From Lachnospiraceae bacterium (GTDB lineage: Bacteria; Bacillota; Clostridia; Lachnospirales; Lachnospiraceae), in NCBI GenBank assembly GCA_910574285.1, contig CAJTAL010000003.1, forward strand, positions 62,001-126,000: a stretch of DNA of 64,000 nucleotides, in the 5' to 3' direction. Positions within the stretch are counted from its first letter, which is position 1; each line of letters begins with the position of its first letter. The notes under the pieces were generated by a model that saw only the letters and a list, made by a program, of their open reading frames with translations, was not told the origin of the DNA and searched no databases. Shown piece by piece: positions 53,445 through 62,099 of this stretch. The position numbers and the translations under genes were made by a program.

Positions 53445-54929
53445 ATGAGTAACATGCCGGAAGTAAAGATTGGGGTAGTGGCAGTAAGCCGTGACTGTTT
53501 CCCGGAGAGCCTGTCGGTAACGAGAAGGGCGAACCTGATGAAAGCTTATACGGAGAAATACGGTCAGGAGGGAATCTATGAATGTCCGGTCTGTATCGTA
53601 GAGAGCGAGATCCATATGGTACAGGCTTTGGAGGATATCAAGGCGGCAGGATGCAACGCCCTGGTAGTATATCTTGGAAACTTCGGACCGGAGATCTCTG
53701 AGACATTGCTGGCGAAGCATTTTGAAGGACCGAAGATGTTCATCGCCGCGGCAGAAGAAAGCGGCGACAATCTGGTGCAGGGCAGAGGAGACGCATATTG
53801 CGGTATGCTGAACGCAAGCTACAATCTGAAGCTTCGCAACGTAAGGGCATACATTCCGGAATATCCGGTAGGGGACGCAGAAGAATGTGCGGATATGATT
53901 CATGAATTTATCCCGATTGCAAGGGCAGTCGTAGGTCTAAGCGAGCTTAAGATCATAAGCTTTGGTCCGAGACCGCTGAATTTCCTTGCATGCAACGCGC
54001 CCATCAAGCAGCTCTATAACCTGGGGATCGAGATTGAGGAGAACTCAGAGCTCGACCTGTTCGAGGCGTATAATAAACACGCAGGGGACGAGAGAATCCC
54101 GGCGGTGGTAAAAGAGATGGAAGAAGAGCTTGGGGCTGGCAATAAGAAGCCGGAGATCCTTGCGAAGCTTGCACAGTATGAACTTACACTGAAGGATTGG
54201 ATCGAGGATCATAAGGGATACCGCAAATATGTTGCGATTGCGGGAAAATGCTGGCCTGCGTTCCAGACTCAGTTCGGATTCGTTCCGTGTTATGTGAACA
54301 GCCGTCTGACCGCCCAGGGAATCCCGGTATCCTGTGAAGTAGATATCTACGGCGCGTTAAGTGAATTCATCGGAACGGTGGTAAGCGACGATATCGTAAC
54401 GCTTCTGGATATCAACAATTCCGTGCCGAAGGATATGTATGAAGAAGAGATTAAGGGCAAATACGACTATACGCATCAGGATACGTTCATGGGATTCCAC
54501 TGCGGCAATACGGCGTCCAAGAAGCTGTCCTTCTGTGAGATGAAGTATCAGATGATTATGGCAAGGACGCTGCCGGAAGAGGTGACCCAGGGAACTTTGG
54601 AGGGAGATATCGTTCCCGGAGATATCACGTTCTATCGTCTGCAGAGTACGGCGGATAATAAGCTTCGGGCTTATATCGCCCACGGCGAGATTCTTCCGGT
54701 TGCGACACGTTCCTTCGGCGGCGTCGGCGTATTCGCGATACCGGAGATGGGCAGGTTCTACCGCCATGTATTGATCGAGGGCGGATATCCGCATCACGGC
54801 GCGGTTGCGTTCGGTCATCATGGAAAGGCTCTCTTTGAAGTATTCAAGTACATCGGAGTACCGGTAGACGAGATCGGATATAATCAGCCGGCAGGCGTAA
54901 GATATCCGACAGAGAATCCGTGGAGGTAA
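53445..54929 (+). CDS. L-fucose/L-arabinose isomerase-family protein
   Basis: 494 residues of FucI/AraA-like fold (ALVVYLGNFGPEISETLLAKHF; CWPAFQTQFGFVPCYVNSRLTAQGIPVSCEVDIYGA; GFHCGNTA). The metal ligands of this superfamily, two acids and a His, probably lie in CEVDIYGAL and in the DTFMGFHCGN or HHGAVAFGHHG segments. Its place between an arabinofuranosidase and an FGGY pentulose kinase suggests L-arabinose to L-ribulose conversion, replacing a classical AraA. AGAAGGAGGAAC precedes the ATG. A strong terminator follows. Confidence 0.82.
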   Translation: MSNMPEVKIGVVAVSRDCFPESLSVTRRANLMKAYTEKYGQEGIYECPVCIVESEIHMVQALEDIKAAGCNALVVYLGNFGPEISETLLAKHFEGPKMFIAAAEESGDNLVQGRGDAYCGMLNASYNLKLRNVRAYIPEYPVGDAEECADMIHEFIPIARAVVGLSELKIISFGPRPLNFLACNAPIKQLYNLGIEIEENSELDLFEAYNKHAGDERIPAVVKEMEEELGAGNKKPEILAKLAQYELTLKDWIEDHKGYRKYVAIAGKCWPAFQTQFGFVPCYVNSRLTAQGIPVSCEVDIYGALSEFIGTVVSDDIVTLLDINNSVPKDMYEEEIKGKYDYTHQDTFMGFHCGNTASKKLSFCEMKYQMIMARTLPEEVTQGTLEGDIVPGDITFYRLQSTADNKLRAYIAHGEILPVATRSFGGVGVFAIPEMGRFYRHVLIEGGYPHHGAVAFGHHGKALFEVFKYIGVPVDEIGYNQPAGVRYPTENPWR

Positions 54930-54962
54930 CATACTCACCGAAACATTAAGGTAATTAAATTG

Positions 54963-55018
54963 TATGCCCGGCAGATGCAGTATCATAGCATGCTTCAGAC
55001 AATCTGCCGGGCATATTT
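54963..55018 (+). terminator. Terminator between the isomerase and kinase genes
   Basis: Perfect 14-bp stem TATGCCCGGCAGAT (54963-54976) / ATCTGCCGGGCATA (55002-55015) with a 25-base loop, then TTTC. The kinase gene is therefore probably on its own transcript or gets reduced read-through. Confidence 0.75.
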
Positions 55019-55133
55019 CTAGCATTTTACTTCGTAATGAGTATTAAATTAATGTGTTTACCGGCGCAAAAGCGATAGTAATATCAGGGAATGGTATATT
55101 GGCCGTACATAAAATAGTAGGAGGATTAAAAGA

Positions 55134-56591
55134 ATGTTATATATAGGTGTAGACTTAGGGACGTCTGCAGTAAAGCTGTTATTGATGGACAGCGAAGGGA
55201 AGATTCAGAACATCGTATCGAAGGAATATCCGTTGTATTTTCCGCATCCGGGCTGGTCGGAGCAGAAGCCGGAGGATTGGTTTACACAGTCCATGGAAGG
55301 AATCAAAGAGCTGACCGGCGGGTGTGATAAGAGCGAGGTTGCAGGCATCAGCTTCGGCGGTCAGATGCACGGCCTGGTGGCGCTTGATAAAGACGATAAG
55401 GTGATTCGTCCGGCGATCCTCTGGAACGACGGGCGGACCGGAGAAGAGACGGATTATTTGAATCAGGCGGTCGGTAAGGACAGGTTGTCCGAATACACGG
55501 CGAATATTGCGTTCGCGGGATTCACAGCTCCGAAGATCCTCTGGATGAAGAAACATGAACCGGAGAATTTTGAGAAGATATGTAAGATTATGCTGCCTAA
55601 GGATTATCTGGCATACTGTTTATCCGGTTCCTTTTGTACGGATGTGTCCGATGCGTCGGGCATGCTTCTCATGGATGTAAAGAATCGCTGCTGGTCTGAT
55701 GAGATGCTTAAGATATGCGGTATTACGAAGGAGCAGCTTCCGAGGTTATATGAGAGTTACGAGGTGGTCGGAAACCTGAAGCCGGAGATCGCGGAGGAGC
55801 TGGGGCTGTCCGCGGATGTAAAAGTGATTGCGGGAGCAGGAGATAATGCGGCGGCGGCAGTGGGAACCGGAACTGTGGGAGACGGTATGTGCAACATTTC
55901 CCTGGGAACGTCCGGAACCATCTTCATCTCAAGCAAGACGTTCGGTGTAGACCAGAATAACGCGCTGCATTCCTTCGCCCATGCGGATGGGCATTATCAT
56001 CTTATGGGGTGTATGCTGAGCGCGGCGTCCTGCAACAAATGGTGGAATGAAGATATCCTGAAGACGAAGGATTTCGCGGCGGAGCAGGCGAATATCACGA
56101 AGCTTGGGGAGAATCAGGTGTTCTATCTGCCTTATCTGATGGGGGAACGCTCTCCTCATAATAATCCGGACGCCAGAGCGATGTTTATCGGTATGTCCAT
56201 GGATACGACGAGGGAGGATATGACCCAGGCAGTGCTGGAGGGCGTGACATTCGGACTTCGGGATTCCCTTGAGGTGGCAAAGAGCCTTGGCATTAAGATT
56301 GAACGCACGAAGATATGCGGCGGAGGTGCGAAGAGCCCGCTGTGGAAGAAGATACTTGCCAATATCATGAATCTGAAGGTAGATGTGATCGAGAGCGAGG
56401 AAGGACCGGCGCTTGGCGGCGCTATGCTTGCGGCGGTAGGCTGCGGAGAGTATCCGGATGTGGAGACGATAGCGGAGAAAGTAGTGAAGGTCGTGGACAC
56501 GGTAGAGCCGGAGCCGGAATTGGTTGAGAAGTACGAGGAGAGGTATCAGAAGTTCAGGAAGATATATCCGACAGTGAAAGAACTGTTCTAA
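55134..56591 (+). CDS. xylB: FGGY-family pentulose kinase (xylulokinase-like)
   Basis: 485 residues. N-terminal ATPase-fold DLGTSAVKLLLMD (7-19), substrate region GISFGGQMHGLVALD and ILWNDGRTGEE, and the C-terminal CGGGAKSPLWKKILANI and GPALGGAMLAAVG of FGGY kinases. The XylB-like text (YPLYFPHPGWSEQKPEDW) favours D-xylulose. In this cluster it may also accept L-ribulose, an inference. AGGAGG precedes the ATG. Confidence 0.92.
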   Translation: MLYIGVDLGTSAVKLLLMDSEGKIQNIVSKEYPLYFPHPGWSEQKPEDWFTQSMEGIKELTGGCDKSEVAGISFGGQMHGLVALDKDDKVIRPAILWNDGRTGEETDYLNQAVGKDRLSEYTANIAFAGFTAPKILWMKKHEPENFEKICKIMLPKDYLAYCLSGSFCTDVSDASGMLLMDVKNRCWSDEMLKICGITKEQLPRLYESYEVVGNLKPEIAEELGLSADVKVIAGAGDNAAAAVGTGTVGDGMCNISLGTSGTIFISSKTFGVDQNNALHSFAHADGHYHLMGCMLSAASCNKWWNEDILKTKDFAAEQANITKLGENQVFYLPYLMGERSPHNNPDARAMFIGMSMDTTREDMTQAVLEGVTFGLRDSLEVAKSLGIKIERTKICGGGAKSPLWKKILANIMNLKVDVIESEEGPALGGAMLAAVGCGEYPDVETIAEKVVKVVDTVEPEPELVEKYEERYQKFRKIYPTVKELF

Positions 56592-56595
56592 TAAG

Positions 56596-56637
56596 GGCGG
56601 CCGGGAAGTGTTTTTACATTTCCCGGTCGCCTGTTTT
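56596..56637 (+). terminator. Terminator after the pentulose kinase gene
   Basis: GGCGGCCGGGAA (56596-56607) pairs with TTCCCGGTCGCC (56620-56631) with one mismatch, then TGTTTT. It abuts the stop of the convergent XRE-type gene at 56637. Confidence 0.85.
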
Positions 56638-56966
56638 CATTTTCTGTTTTCAATATAGTCTTTTAAGAGTAAAGTCAGTATTTTTTTCTCATATGAGGAT
56701 AATTGACTATATAATTTATCGAAATCTTTGGTCAGATATTTGTCATTCTCAGAATTGATTCCTTCTAATAAAAGTGTCATATCGCAACCCAGATAATCAG
56801 AGACAGACGCCAGCCGTTCAAGGCTGATTTTCGTAATTCCTCTTTCCATTTGACTGATATACCCGACAGATACATTCATATGCTCTGCGAAATGTTCCTG
56901 GGTAGTCCCTTTTGACTGTCGCTGTGTCTTGATTCGTTCTCCTAAGAGTTTGTAATCAATGGCCAT
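56637..56966 (-). CDS. XRE-family helix-turn-helix regulator
   Basis: 109 residues. HTH_3 domain over about 5-62: LGERIKTQRQSKGTTQEHFAEHMNVSVGYISQMERGITKISLERL. The C-terminal 45 residues are helical and acidic, ending LSSYEKKILTLLLKDYIENRK, and may allow oligomerisation. Divergent from the large surface protein gene, with a palindrome over its own promoter; likely a local, self-controlling repressor. Confidence 0.9.
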   Translation of the reverse strand: MAIDYKLLGERIKTQRQSKGTTQEHFAEHMNVSVGYISQMERGITKISLERLASVSDYLGCDMTLLLEGINSENDKYLTKDFDKLYSQLSSYEKKILTLLLKDYIENRK

Positions 56967-56987
56967 CTTTTCACCTACTTTAGAACC

Positions 56988-57013
56988 ATTATATTGTAAG
57001 TATGCACTACAAT
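56988..57013 (-). promoter_or_regulatory. XRE promoter with overlapping palindrome
   Basis: Minus strand TATAAT (complement 56988-56993) lies next to the inverted repeat ATTGTA (56993-56998) / TACAAT (57008-57013). The palindrome sits between -10 and the poor -35, as expected for autorepression. Confidence 0.55.
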
Positions 57014-57029
57014 TAAAGAAAGTAATAAC

Positions 57030-57115
57030 TATATATTTAATTATTAGTGTTGCATATATATCCTGAAAAGATTATAATAAAACAGAAGTAAGTATATATT
57101 TAGTTATTATTGTTG
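57030..57115 (+). repeat. Pair of 23-bp direct repeats upstream of the surface protein gene
   Basis: TATATATTTAATTATTAGTG plus TTG (57030-57052) and the near-identical 57093-57115 agree at 21 of 23 positions, spaced 63 bp start to start (six helical turns). They lie 160-250 bases before the surface protein start. The remaining sequence to 57278 includes a TATAAT at 57199-57204 without a clear -35. Confidence 0.6.
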
Positions 57116-57278
57116 GTTTTGCGGAAGAAATAAACGCAATCGGTAAGATTCTGATGAAAGTTGAAAAACTGTCGGACTGTGAAAGGAGTGGATGCTTATA
57201 TAATATAGTAAAAAAGAATGTAATGAGTTTTAGAAAATGATATGTTTATTAAAATGCGAGTGTAAGGAGAAAAGAGAG

Positions 57279-60200
57279 ATGCGAGTGCATAGGAAACAAG
57301 TGAAAAAAAGAATGATTTTTGTATTGCTTCTGGTGCTGATGGTTTCAATGGCGCGGCCATCCGGCAGTTATGCTGATGAACCGGAAGGGACTGATACAGG
57401 CGAACAAGAAGACGGATTAGCTCCCGAAAGCGCTGCTATACAGCAAACCGGCGGCGAACAGAGTGAATCCCGGGCGGATATTTTACTGCCGAAGGCGGGA
57501 AGTAACATTGAGAATGAGACGAAGATTGAAGAGAGTGCTGCAGATGAAAAGAACCTTAAAATTGATAATTCCGATGAGAAACATCTTAATTCGATGAAGT
57601 TGGAATCCAAAGATGAGGATTCAGAACAGCAAAAAGAACGGGCGGGACAGTTTGAAGGAGATTTGCCTGTAATTGAACGGGTTGAATTCGGACAAAAGCA
57701 GACTACAGTGGCGAGCGATGCGGAAATTACATTGTCCGTGTATGCATATGACGCTTCCGGAATTAAGGATGTCAAAGTTGAAATGATATTGAATGATTCT
57801 ACATATTCCCAGAGTATGAAGTGGAATAAGGGTAAGTCGGAGAATGAATATGTCTGTACATATCAGCTTGACGGAAAGACGTCTGGGAAATTATCAGTAA
57901 GCAGCATTAGGGTGATTGACGAAAATAATAATACAACGTCGATGGATATCTCCGAACTGGAAGGATACTGGGTCAATATAGAAGAATCCGAGAAAGAAAC
58001 GATTCAGGTTAAGTCGTTTGATTTTGCTCAAAATGGAAAGACAATACAGTATTCATCTTTTTATAATGAAGCATCTATGAGGCTGGAGCTTCAGAAACCG
58101 ATCGAACAAGATAGCGTGTGGTTACGATTTGAAGCTGACGGAAGATATTTTGAAGTTGGGCTTTCTGCGTCTGATAACGGAACTACCCATAGTATTTTTG
58201 ACAAGATTGCCGGAACATCTGCTTATAACTTTCGAGAAAGCAATGAGTATACGTTGACTTTGCAGGAAGTTTATATAGCACAAGGAGATTTCGGACAAAA
58301 GATTACGGCAGCAATGGAAAATAAAGAGGCTTACAGCCTTGTTTTAAATGTTGAGAAATCCGTAGAGGATTCCATTATAATTACATCGGTCAGTATGGAT
58401 AAAAAAGGCGAGAATGTTAAGCCGGGAGAAGAAATCAACATAATTGTTGAGGTAGAAACCGGTGAAGGAATAGAATTGCCCGGAGGAGCAAGTGTGATTT
58501 TTAACCCGGCGGTTACCAGTATAGAGCCTCATGAGAAAAGAGTTGATCTTGAGTTGAATGAAAAAGATCAAAAGTATTACGGGACGCTGAAGATTGAAGA
58601 CATGTATCCATGTGAATGGTATATCGGCGCAATCTATGTACACAGTTCTGCTGAGACTAATGACGACGCCTTTACTTATGATGCGGGTTTTCCGTATTAT
58701 GTGAGGGTTTATGACGGAGAGGCGTTTGTGAACCCGGAATTTGATGTAGAGTTCCAATTTATGGCGCTGGATGAGAATGGAGCGTATCAATCTATCGGTT
58801 CGGTCACGAAGAAGAATGTACAGCGCCGGCAGACATTGAAGGAAGTAGGCGTTACACTTCCAGGAATGAGTTCGGGTTATTCGGGGCTTACTCAGATTGG
58901 ATGGATGGAAAGAAACGGGAAGGAAATTACGGAAGATACAACTGTTCTGAATGAACATTTTGGAGTATATGCAAAATATGATAAAGGCGTTTATGAGGCG
59001 TCATATAAATATCTCAATAATGCAGGGGAATGGAGTGAGACGTTTTGTCCGATTGTGTATGAGCATGGAGCGACTTACGGAGAGGTGGAAAAGAAGGCTC
59101 GGGAGTTCATGCCGGAAGATATGACGAAAGACTATACGTTCAGTAATTGGGGAGATGACCAGTTTAGTAAAGATGATAAGGTGGTTTCAGGTGTCGAGGG
59201 AGAACACTTCATTGCACAATTTTCAGGCGTCACTGTTTTAGATGTTCATTACACTTATTATGATCAAAAAGGCAGTATGGCTAAAGAGAGTAAGAGTTTT
59301 GCGGTAGAGGAAGGAACATCCTACAAAAAAGCAATAGAAATGTTAAACGCGTCAAAAGCGCCGGTATCTTATAAAGGATTAAGATTTAAAGAATGGGATG
59401 CTTATGCGTATTTGGGCGAAATAGGAGAGGGACTCGTCCATAGCGGAGAAGATTTTGTTGTGAATCCAGTCTATGAGAATTGTCTGGTCCGGTATATTAT
59501 TAATGGTTCCAGACTTTTGGGCGAAAGTGAAGGAGAGAACATTTTCTGCCAGGTGGCAGAAAAAGGCGAGACGGTTACTGCCTTAACATCCTTCGAAGGT
59601 TTTGGAGAAGTTACCTGGGATAAGGATGCGGCGCCAGACAAGACATTTGTTGTCGTTAATCATAGGACGTTCTGGGGACATGCGGAAGCAAGTTCGGCTA
59701 TTGATCCAGGTAAGCCGGGTAAACCGTCCAGACCGTCTGACGGTTCATCATCGGGCTCAGGAAATAAACCGGGCGAAACGACGGAGTCTAAACTTCCGGA
59801 CAGTGCGGTGAATTCGATTATCAAAGCGATAAAGGATGCGGAACAAGGTGAAAATATCAAGGTAAATATGGGAAGTAAGTCCGTTATTTCCAAAGAGATT
59901 CTGGAAGCAGCAAGAGGAAAAGACGTATCTGTAATCCTGGAGATGGAGGGGTATAGCTGGACGATCAACGGCAGGGATATCTTGGCGGCGAATCTGCAGG
60001 ATATTGATCTTAGGGTAATTAAGAATACAGATCATATTCCAGGTTCTACGGTAAAAGCTCTTGCAGGCAATAATCCGTGCATGCAGATTACGCTTGTTCA
60101 TGAAGGAAACTTCGGATTCAAGGCGGTGTTAAACATCGGCGTAGGTTCCGAGTACGCAGGCAAATATGGTAATCTGTATTACCATGACAGCGCCGGGAAG

Positions 60201-60491
60201 ATGGTCTTCGTGAACGCAGGTCAGATTGATTCCAATGGATCTGTAAGCCTGGAGTTCAGCCATGCATCCGATTATCTGCTTGTAATGTCAAATCAGGCAA
60301 TGTCTCAGGCAGATGTACCGGCTGATCTGATGCCGGCAGGAACCGATCAGAACGGAGCGCAGTCCGCAGCGAGTACTGGTATCAGGAAAAGCGCGAAGAC
60401 AGGTGATTATGCAATGATATATCCATGGCTGCTGTTGTGCTTGGCGGCGATGGGAAGTGCAGTGTATATGTTCAGGAGAAAACAGGCGTAA
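57279..60491 (+). CDS. Large secreted, probably wall-anchored surface protein
   Basis: 1070 residues from ATG 57279 (AAGGAG upstream; the open frame begins at 57237). Signal peptide KKRMIFVLLLVLMVSMA with cleavage near SYA-DEP. An acidic, Ser/Glu-rich stretch follows; then Ig-like beta domains, and several InlB-type (Flg_new) repeats (VYEASYKYLNNAGEW; VLDVHYTYYDQKGS), a Pro/Gly/Ser linker (GKPGKPSRPSDGSSSG), a globular C-terminal domain, and a sortase-like end: SAKTGD, hydrophobic segment, RRKQA. Probably an adhesin or glycan-binding protein. SAKTG is a degenerate version of the LPxTG signal. Confidence 0.85.
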   Translation: MRVHRKQVKKRMIFVLLLVLMVSMARPSGSYADEPEGTDTGEQEDGLAPESAAIQQTGGEQSESRADILLPKAGSNIENETKIEESAADEKNLKIDNSDEKHLNSMKLESKDEDSEQQKERAGQFEGDLPVIERVEFGQKQTTVASDAEITLSVYAYDASGIKDVKVEMILNDSTYSQSMKWNKGKSENEYVCTYQLDGKTSGKLSVSSIRVIDENNNTTSMDISELEGYWVNIEESEKETIQVKSFDFAQNGKTIQYSSFYNEASMRLELQKPIEQDSVWLRFEADGRYFEVGLSASDNGTTHSIFDKIAGTSAYNFRESNEYTLTLQEVYIAQGDFGQKITAAMENKEAYSLVLNVEKSVEDSIIITSVSMDKKGENVKPGEEINIIVEVETGEGIELPGGASVIFNPAVTSIEPHEKRVDLELNEKDQKYYGTLKIEDMYPCEWYIGAIYVHSSAETNDDAFTYDAGFPYYVRVYDGEAFVNPEFDVEFQFMALDENGAYQSIGSVTKKNVQRRQTLKEVGVTLPGMSSGYSGLTQIGWMERNGKEITEDTTVLNEHFGVYAKYDKGVYEASYKYLNNAGEWSETFCPIVYEHGATYGEVEKKAREFMPEDMTKDYTFSNWGDDQFSKDDKVVSGVEGEHFIAQFSGVTVLDVHYTYYDQKGSMAKESKSFAVEEGTSYKKAIEMLNASKAPVSYKGLRFKEWDAYAYLGEIGEGLVHSGEDFVVNPVYENCLVRYIINGSRLLGESEGENIFCQVAEKGETVTALTSFEGFGEVTWDKDAAPDKTFVVVNHRTFWGHAEASSAIDPGKPGKPSRPSDGSSSGSGNKPGETTESKLPDSAVNSIIKAIKDAEQGENIKVNMGSKSVISKEILEAARGKDVSVILEMEGYSWTINGRDILAANLQDIDLRVIKNTDHIPGSTVKALAGNNPCMQITLVHEGNFGFKAVLNIGVGSEYAGKYGNLYYHDSAGKMVFVNAGQIDSNGSVSLEFSHASDYLLVMSNQAMSQADVPADLMPAGTDQNGAQSAASTGIRKSAKTGDYAMIYPWLLLCLAAMGSAVYMFRRKQA

Positions 60492-60519
60492 GTAAGTCAT
60501 ATGTTTCATCAGGAAAGGT

Positions 60520-60557
60520 AAATGCAGGAAAGGTAAAATATCCCTTTCTTGCATTTT
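60520..60557 (+). terminator. Terminator after the surface protein gene
   Basis: AAATGCAGGAAAGG (60520-60533) pairs with CCTTTCTTGCATTT (60543-60556) with one wobble, ending in TTTT. Confidence 0.8.
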
Positions 60558-60656
60558 CGCTGTCTGTGAGAGATAATAACAAATGAGAAGAGATATTTTG
60601 GAATCTCATAAAATCAGGGATGTGAAATATAATAGTCGGATTGGAGGAGACTTTAG

Positions 60657-61073
60657 ATGACAAACGAAGAATTGATTCAGGAAGCAAAGAAAGCCAGAGA
60701 GCGCGCATACGTCCCTTACTCACATCACAGCGTAGGAGCCGCCCTTGTTACAGAGAAGGGTAAGATCTATCATGGATGCAACATTGAAAATGCAGCATAT
60801 GGACCATCAAACTGTGCGGAAAGAACTGCATTTTTCAGAGCAGTATATGACGGCGAGAGGGACTTCGCCAAGATTGCCGTCGTAGGCGGGATGCAGGGAA
60901 CCGATGGAAACACTCTGTGCGCTCCATGCGGGGTGTGCCGCCAGGTAATGATGGAATTTTGCAATCCGGAGACATTTAAGATTGTTTTGGCGGACGGCGC
61001 GGACAAGCAGATAGAATATACATTGAAAGATTTGCTGCCGCTTGGTTTTGGACCGGACAATCTTGATAAGTGA
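60657..61073 (+). CDS. cdd: Cytidine deaminase
   Basis: 138 residues, the usual length of the tetrameric enzyme. Zinc ligands Cys53, Cys91 and Cys94 with catalytic Glu55: NCAERTAFF and APCGVCRQVMMEF. It deaminates cytidine and deoxycytidine to uridine forms in pyrimidine salvage. GGAGGAG precedes the ATG. Terminator at 61160. Confidence 0.95.
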   Translation: MTNEELIQEAKKARERAYVPYSHHSVGAALVTEKGKIYHGCNIENAAYGPSNCAERTAFFRAVYDGERDFAKIAVVGGMQGTDGNTLCAPCGVCRQVMMEFCNPETFKIVLADGADKQIEYTLKDLLPLGFGPDNLDK

Positions 61074-61159
61074 GTAAACATACCATAGAAGTAGATGCGA
61101 GAGCAGGCATGCCCGCCAGGGAAGTCGATCTACTGAGAGATAAGCGAAAAAGTATTATA

Positions 61160-61197
61160 GAAAACCACCAGCCATGTAGGTCGGTGGTTTTCTTATT
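61160..61197 (+). terminator. Terminator after cdd
   Basis: Perfect stem GAAAACCACC (61160-61169) / GGTGGTTTTC (61183-61192), then TTATT. The preceding 86 bases after cdd hold no gene. Confidence 0.85.
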
Positions 61198-61256
61198 AGG
61201 TGTTGCTTATTTTCCCAAAATGCTGCTGACGGGGAATCAGATATTCGTATATAACC

Positions 61257-61315
61257 TTTAAGAAATTTTTAAGATATATGTCGGGTTTCTTTTAAGGCAG
61301 GAGTAGTATTATAAT
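61257..61315 (+). promoter_or_regulatory. Control region of the second two-component system
   Basis: TTTAAG occurs at 61257-61262, 61268-61273 and 61291-61296; the first two are 11 bp apart, the spacing of OmpR-type response regulator half-sites. TATAAT follows at 61310-61315 with a weak -35. The response regulator may control its own operon. Confidence 0.5.
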
Positions 61316-61391
61316 CATGTAAGAAAGGCAGGATATGCAGTATATAGCAGGCCATATCCGAATGAAATGAAAGTGAAAGGAGGGGGAGGCT

Positions 61392-62099
61392 GTGGCGAGC
61401 GAAACGATACTGGTGGTAGATGATAACAGGGAAATCGTGTATTCCATCAGCGAACTGCTGAAATATGAAGGGTATCAGGTGGCAAATGCATACGACGGTA
61501 TGGAGGCTCTGGATATACTGGAAAGGGAGAAGATTGATCTGATTTTGCTGGACGTAATGATGCCGAGGCTCAACGGATTGTCAGCGTTAATGAAACTCCG
61601 GGAGAAGAGCCGTATTCCTGTGATTATACTTTCTGCCAAGACAGAGGAGAGCGATAAGGTGTCGGGGCTGGTGCTGGGAGCGGATGATTACGTAGAAAAA
61701 CCGTATAATCCGGCGGAGCTGACGGCAAGGGTCAAGGCACATCTGCGCCGATACCGTGTATGGGGAGAGGAGAGACCCCAGGCGGACGAAGACAGGATCG
61801 TCAACGGCGGACTGGAATTGGACAAGAAGCAGCGTCTGATAGTCGTGGAAGGTGAAGAAGTGCATCTGACAGCTACGGAGTATAAGATTCTGGAACTTCT
61901 TATGGAGCACCCGGGGCAGATATTTCCGGCAGAGCAGATCTATGAAATAGTGTGGAAGGAACAGGCGGATTATGCGGTCGAGAATACGGTCATGGTGCAT
62001 ATACGCCATATCCGTGAAAAAGTCGAGATCAATCCGAAGAAACCAAGATATGTAAAGGTGGTGTGGGGTATTGGATACAAGATGGAAAAATATTGTTGA
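61392..62099 (+). CDS. OmpR-family response regulator
   Basis: 235 residues from GTG 61392 (AAAGGAGGGGG upstream). Receiver with DDN acid pocket, phospho-Asp in LILLDVMMPRLNG and Lys in DDYVEKPYNPAELTARVKAHLRRY; C-terminal winged helix (LTATEYKILELLMEHPGQIFPAEQIYEIVW, then IRHIREKVEINPKKPRYVKVVWGIGYK). The kinase frame starts within its last codons, 29 bases of overlap. Signal and targets unknown. Confidence 0.94.
   Translation: MASETILVVDDNREIVYSISELLKYEGYQVANAYDGMEALDILEREKIDLILLDVMMPRLNGLSALMKLREKSRIPVIILSAKTEESDKVSGLVLGADDYVEKPYNPAELTARVKAHLRRYRVWGEERPQADEDRIVNGGLELDKKQRLIVVEGEEVHLTATEYKILELLMEHPGQIFPAEQIYEIVWKEQADYAVENTVMVHIRHIREKVEINPKKPRYVKVVWGIGYKMEKYC

Noticed and set aside
61074-61159. 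Possible tRNA-like or structured RNA after cdd
   Set aside because: A 7-bp inverted pair (AGTAGAT/ATCTACT) exists but no cloverleaf or tRNA consensus could be found.
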